Assembly: GCF_018691265.1 (NCBI RefSeq)
Contig: NW_024881272.1
Span: 25,843,323-25,907,322, forward strand
DNA length: 64,000 bases
Reading direction: 5' to 3'
DNA from: Tyto alba
Lineage: Eukaryota; Chordata; Aves; Strigiformes; Tytonidae
Shown: positions 61,829 to 64,000 of the stretch, piece after piece
Layout of the letters: each line of letters begins with the position of its first letter
Position numbering within the stretch: position 1 is the stretch's first letter
The notes under the pieces: model-generated
The model's input: only the letters and a program-made list of their open reading frames with translations
Database searches by the model: none
Told to the model about the DNA's origin: nothing
Made by a program: the position numbers and the translations under genes

Positions 61829-63223
61829 AGAGTACTAACATCTGCAGAGAGAACACATAGGGATCATACTAAATTCAACACTTCGCAATAGTACTGTCAC
61901 TCTGGCAAGCCTCAGCAGGTCTTTATTTAGTGCAGTTATTTTGCATTACTTTCACACAGGAACATGAAATAGTAATGGGACTGTGAATAAGAACTGCCAA
62001 CAGTACCAGGGCAAAGGAAGCACATGAAATGAAACTCAGTGCCCTTTTCAAGCTTGCAAAGGGGCAGCTGACTATGAAGTGAATTCCAAAGAGATTAATG
62101 TGATTACAGTTGTTCCATGTGACAGAAAGACAACTGAAAAAAAAATGTGTAAGTTTACCCACTAATGTCTGTTGGTAAACAAATCAGTAAACAAGGTCCT
62201 TGGAAATAAAGGCAGTTATTACTGCAATTAATACTACAGGAAGAGGGAAACATGCAACTCAAACCAATTCAAGTGAGCCTCAGAAATGCAGCTCTTCAGG
62301 TCTGCAGTGACTAAGCTGTTTAGCTGCAAGGGCTATTAGGCAATCCTAAATCCCTAGGTCTGGGAAACAAATAAGCAAAGGTTTTGAGATGGAGATGAGA
62401 GAGTTCTCCAAAACCTGCACCTCCACCCTGTAACGTGGCAGCACGGGAACGCTCCACAACAAACTGCCATCGTTCAGACCAGACTGCCAAGAGCAGTGGG
62501 GCCTATGTGGTATGTAACTGGCAGCTCCCTGAACAAACTTCCATGTGTAATCCATCCGGTCAGAAGGGGAAGCCTTCAGGAGTGCTTCATGCCCGTGGAG
62601 TGGATGCCCACATAACTGGAAAGCCATGCCTCTTCAAAAACTTGCTTCACTTTTCTTGAAGCAAATACTAAAAGTAATTTCTAGGTACAGAGTAATCTGC
62701 ATTATCACCCAAGATCTAAATAACATATTTGGTTAAGACAGACTTTGAGAGGTATATTTTAGCCAAAACAGGATGAGAGCTAATTGTGCATTTGACACAA
62801 GCAGTTCACACTGAATCTGATGTTTCAGAAGCTCCTGTGTAGAGAAGTTACTCTGTTTTGCCACTCTCACTGTGTACAATGAGACTCCAGAGATTTTTGC
62901 AGTGCTAGGAAGGTTAAGTACTATGTGCATTCCTACCATCATTACTAAACCGAAGGGAAACACCACAATGACTTCCCCCTATCCTACACATACTAGATGC
63001 AAAGACGTGTTATTTTTAAAAAGCACTCATGCCGTACTCAGCTTGTTCAAAGGATGGCAGAACATTAACAAATACTGCCACGGGCATCTGCTCTTATAGG
63101 GACAAAATCTGGATGAAGATTCAGAGGAGGAAGGTTCTTTTTTCCAAACTTGCTGTAGGACAGATGGATCCTGTGTCTTTGTTTCTTCATCTACCCACAC
63201 ATCTCACCAAAGCATAATATTAC

Positions 63224-63284
63224 CTTTTGGAATCAGGTTATTCTTGCTGTCTGCTTTGTTGTCGTTTTTAATGCTGTGCCCCAT
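63224..63284 (-). CDS. Candidate alternative first exon of EFCAB14 (speculative)
   Basis: The minus strand has ATG at 63284 in a strong context (A at -3, G at +4) and an open frame MGHSIKNDNKADSKNNLIPK. It ends at a GT donor (GTAATA) in phase 1. Splicing to the exon at 61629, which needs exactly one base, would continue in frame as Val-Glu-Ser-Asn. An acceptor-like CTAG 21 bp upstream also allows an internal-exon reading. The product would lack the membrane helix. Nothing in the known human protein corresponds to this segment, so it may be chance. Confidence 0.2.
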
Positions 63285-64000
63285 TATGAGACTCCCAATC
63301 AGCTTCTAGGTATGCTATTACAGTGGTAAGGAAATCTGAGACTATTTTATCACTGGACAAAGTATTAAATGCACAGCTTTTCTATCAGAGCTATTCGGGA
63401 GAAAAGAAGCATATCTGTAATTGCCAGACAGTAAGCGCAGAAAGAACAACTGCTTTAACAAAGAGGTCTGTATAGAACAGGAATGATGAAACTTATCTAT
63501 ACCAAAGCCAATAAATGTTGTCATCATGCAAAACTCCTACTGCCCGTACGTAGGTAAAGGAGGAGACCAGTACACAAAGAGTGGCAGTCAGCTTACCCAG
63601 GACACAGAAACAGATACTGCAGAGTTGTTGGGTACGCTTACAGCCACCAAACAGCACCTGTAACCAAAGGCATCCTCCCTAACTGATGGACACCAGTTAC
63701 AGATAACTTTCAGAGTTCAGTATCAGTTAATATAAAAGCACATCTATCATCAACACTTTCTCTCGCTCCTAGTCAGTCAGCAGGTTACACCTTGGCAGAC
63801 AACTCCCCACCTCACAGCAGTTACACACTTGAACAGGAAGCCCTGAACACCAACAGCAAGTAATTCCTACACACATTTCCTCAATATGTCTTTTACCACA
63901 AGCAAATCAAGCCCTTAGCTTACCTCCAGCCCTAGCTGCCTCCTAATTTTGAAACTGATTTTACCAGTGTTATTTTTAAGGTCATCCCCATGTTCTGGGC

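Larger units (their letters stand above)
61630..64000 (-). other. EFCAB14 upstream intron (open at the window end)
   Basis: The exon for the membrane helix and the cytoplasmic N-terminus does not appear in this stretch, so the gene continues past 64000. A T-tract at 61810-61828 and a candidate alternative exon at 63224-63284 are the only notable items. Confidence 0.8.

Noticed and set aside
63590..63660. Donor-like CCTGG followed by GTAAGC as a further EFCAB14 exon
   Set aside because: The upstream sequence has no frame resembling the membrane-helix exon of the family and no convincing partner acceptor.
1..64000. CRISPR arrays, operons, prokaryotic mobile systems
   Set aside because: The window is clearly vertebrate nuclear DNA with spliced genes. 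No regularly spaced repeats or bacterial genes are present.

Overview
This is vertebrate nuclear DNA and most likely avian: it has multi-exon genes with consensus splice sites, a CR1-type LINE with its typical 3' end, and short introns for a vertebrate. I cannot name the species. Three protein genes can be built exon by exon from conserved protein similarity and matching splice phases. All three lie on the minus strand, so they read from right to left: EFCAB14 (3' part only), then ATPAF1, then MOB3C. This is the same order and orientation as I recall for human chromosome 1p33, so the block appears to be conserved synteny.

Layout. 1-6.0 kb: no gene recognised. 6.0-31.0 kb: MOB3C, with three coding exons (21835-22252, 11873-12075, 7590-7619; 216 residues), a 3' UTR down to about 6.05 kb, a spliced 5' UTR and a candidate TATA-type promoter with a small non-coding first exon near 31.0 kb. 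Its introns are GC-rich and contain many chance open frames. 31.05-34.6 kb: intergenic, GC-rich, no gene recognised. 34.6-46.5 kb: ATPAF1, nine coding exons (303 residues), a GC-rich promoter and first exon at 46.2-46.56 kb, and a 3' UTR below 37.55 kb. 46.6-49.25 kb: the 3' UTR and downstream flank of EFCAB14. 49.25-64.0 kb: nine coding exons for the C-terminal 373 residues of EFCAB14. The exon or exons for the cytoplasmic tail and membrane segment lie beyond base 64000.

The three genes do not form a pathway. ATPAF1 is a mitochondrial assembly chaperone for the F1 part of ATP synthase. MOB3C is a MOB-family kinase-adaptor protein. EFCAB14 is a poorly characterised membrane-anchored coiled-coil protein with two C-terminal EF-hands. 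By eye, base composition changes from GC-rich (MOB3C side) to AT-rich (ATPAF1/EFCAB14 side) at about 34.5 kb.

Repeats are sparse: one 5'-truncated CR1 (56525-57960) with inactivating changes, one short CR1 tail (from 14738), two possible MIR-like SINE fossils and several A/T or simple tracts. The observations most worth checking are two GC-AG introns in neighbouring genes, a perfect 18-bp hairpin in an ATPAF1 intron, a possible alternative first exon of EFCAB14 that would remove its membrane anchor, a glycine-to-glutamate change in the second EF-hand loop, and the very short gap between a candidate EFCAB14 poly(A) signal and the ATPAF1 start. I found no novel multi-gene system.
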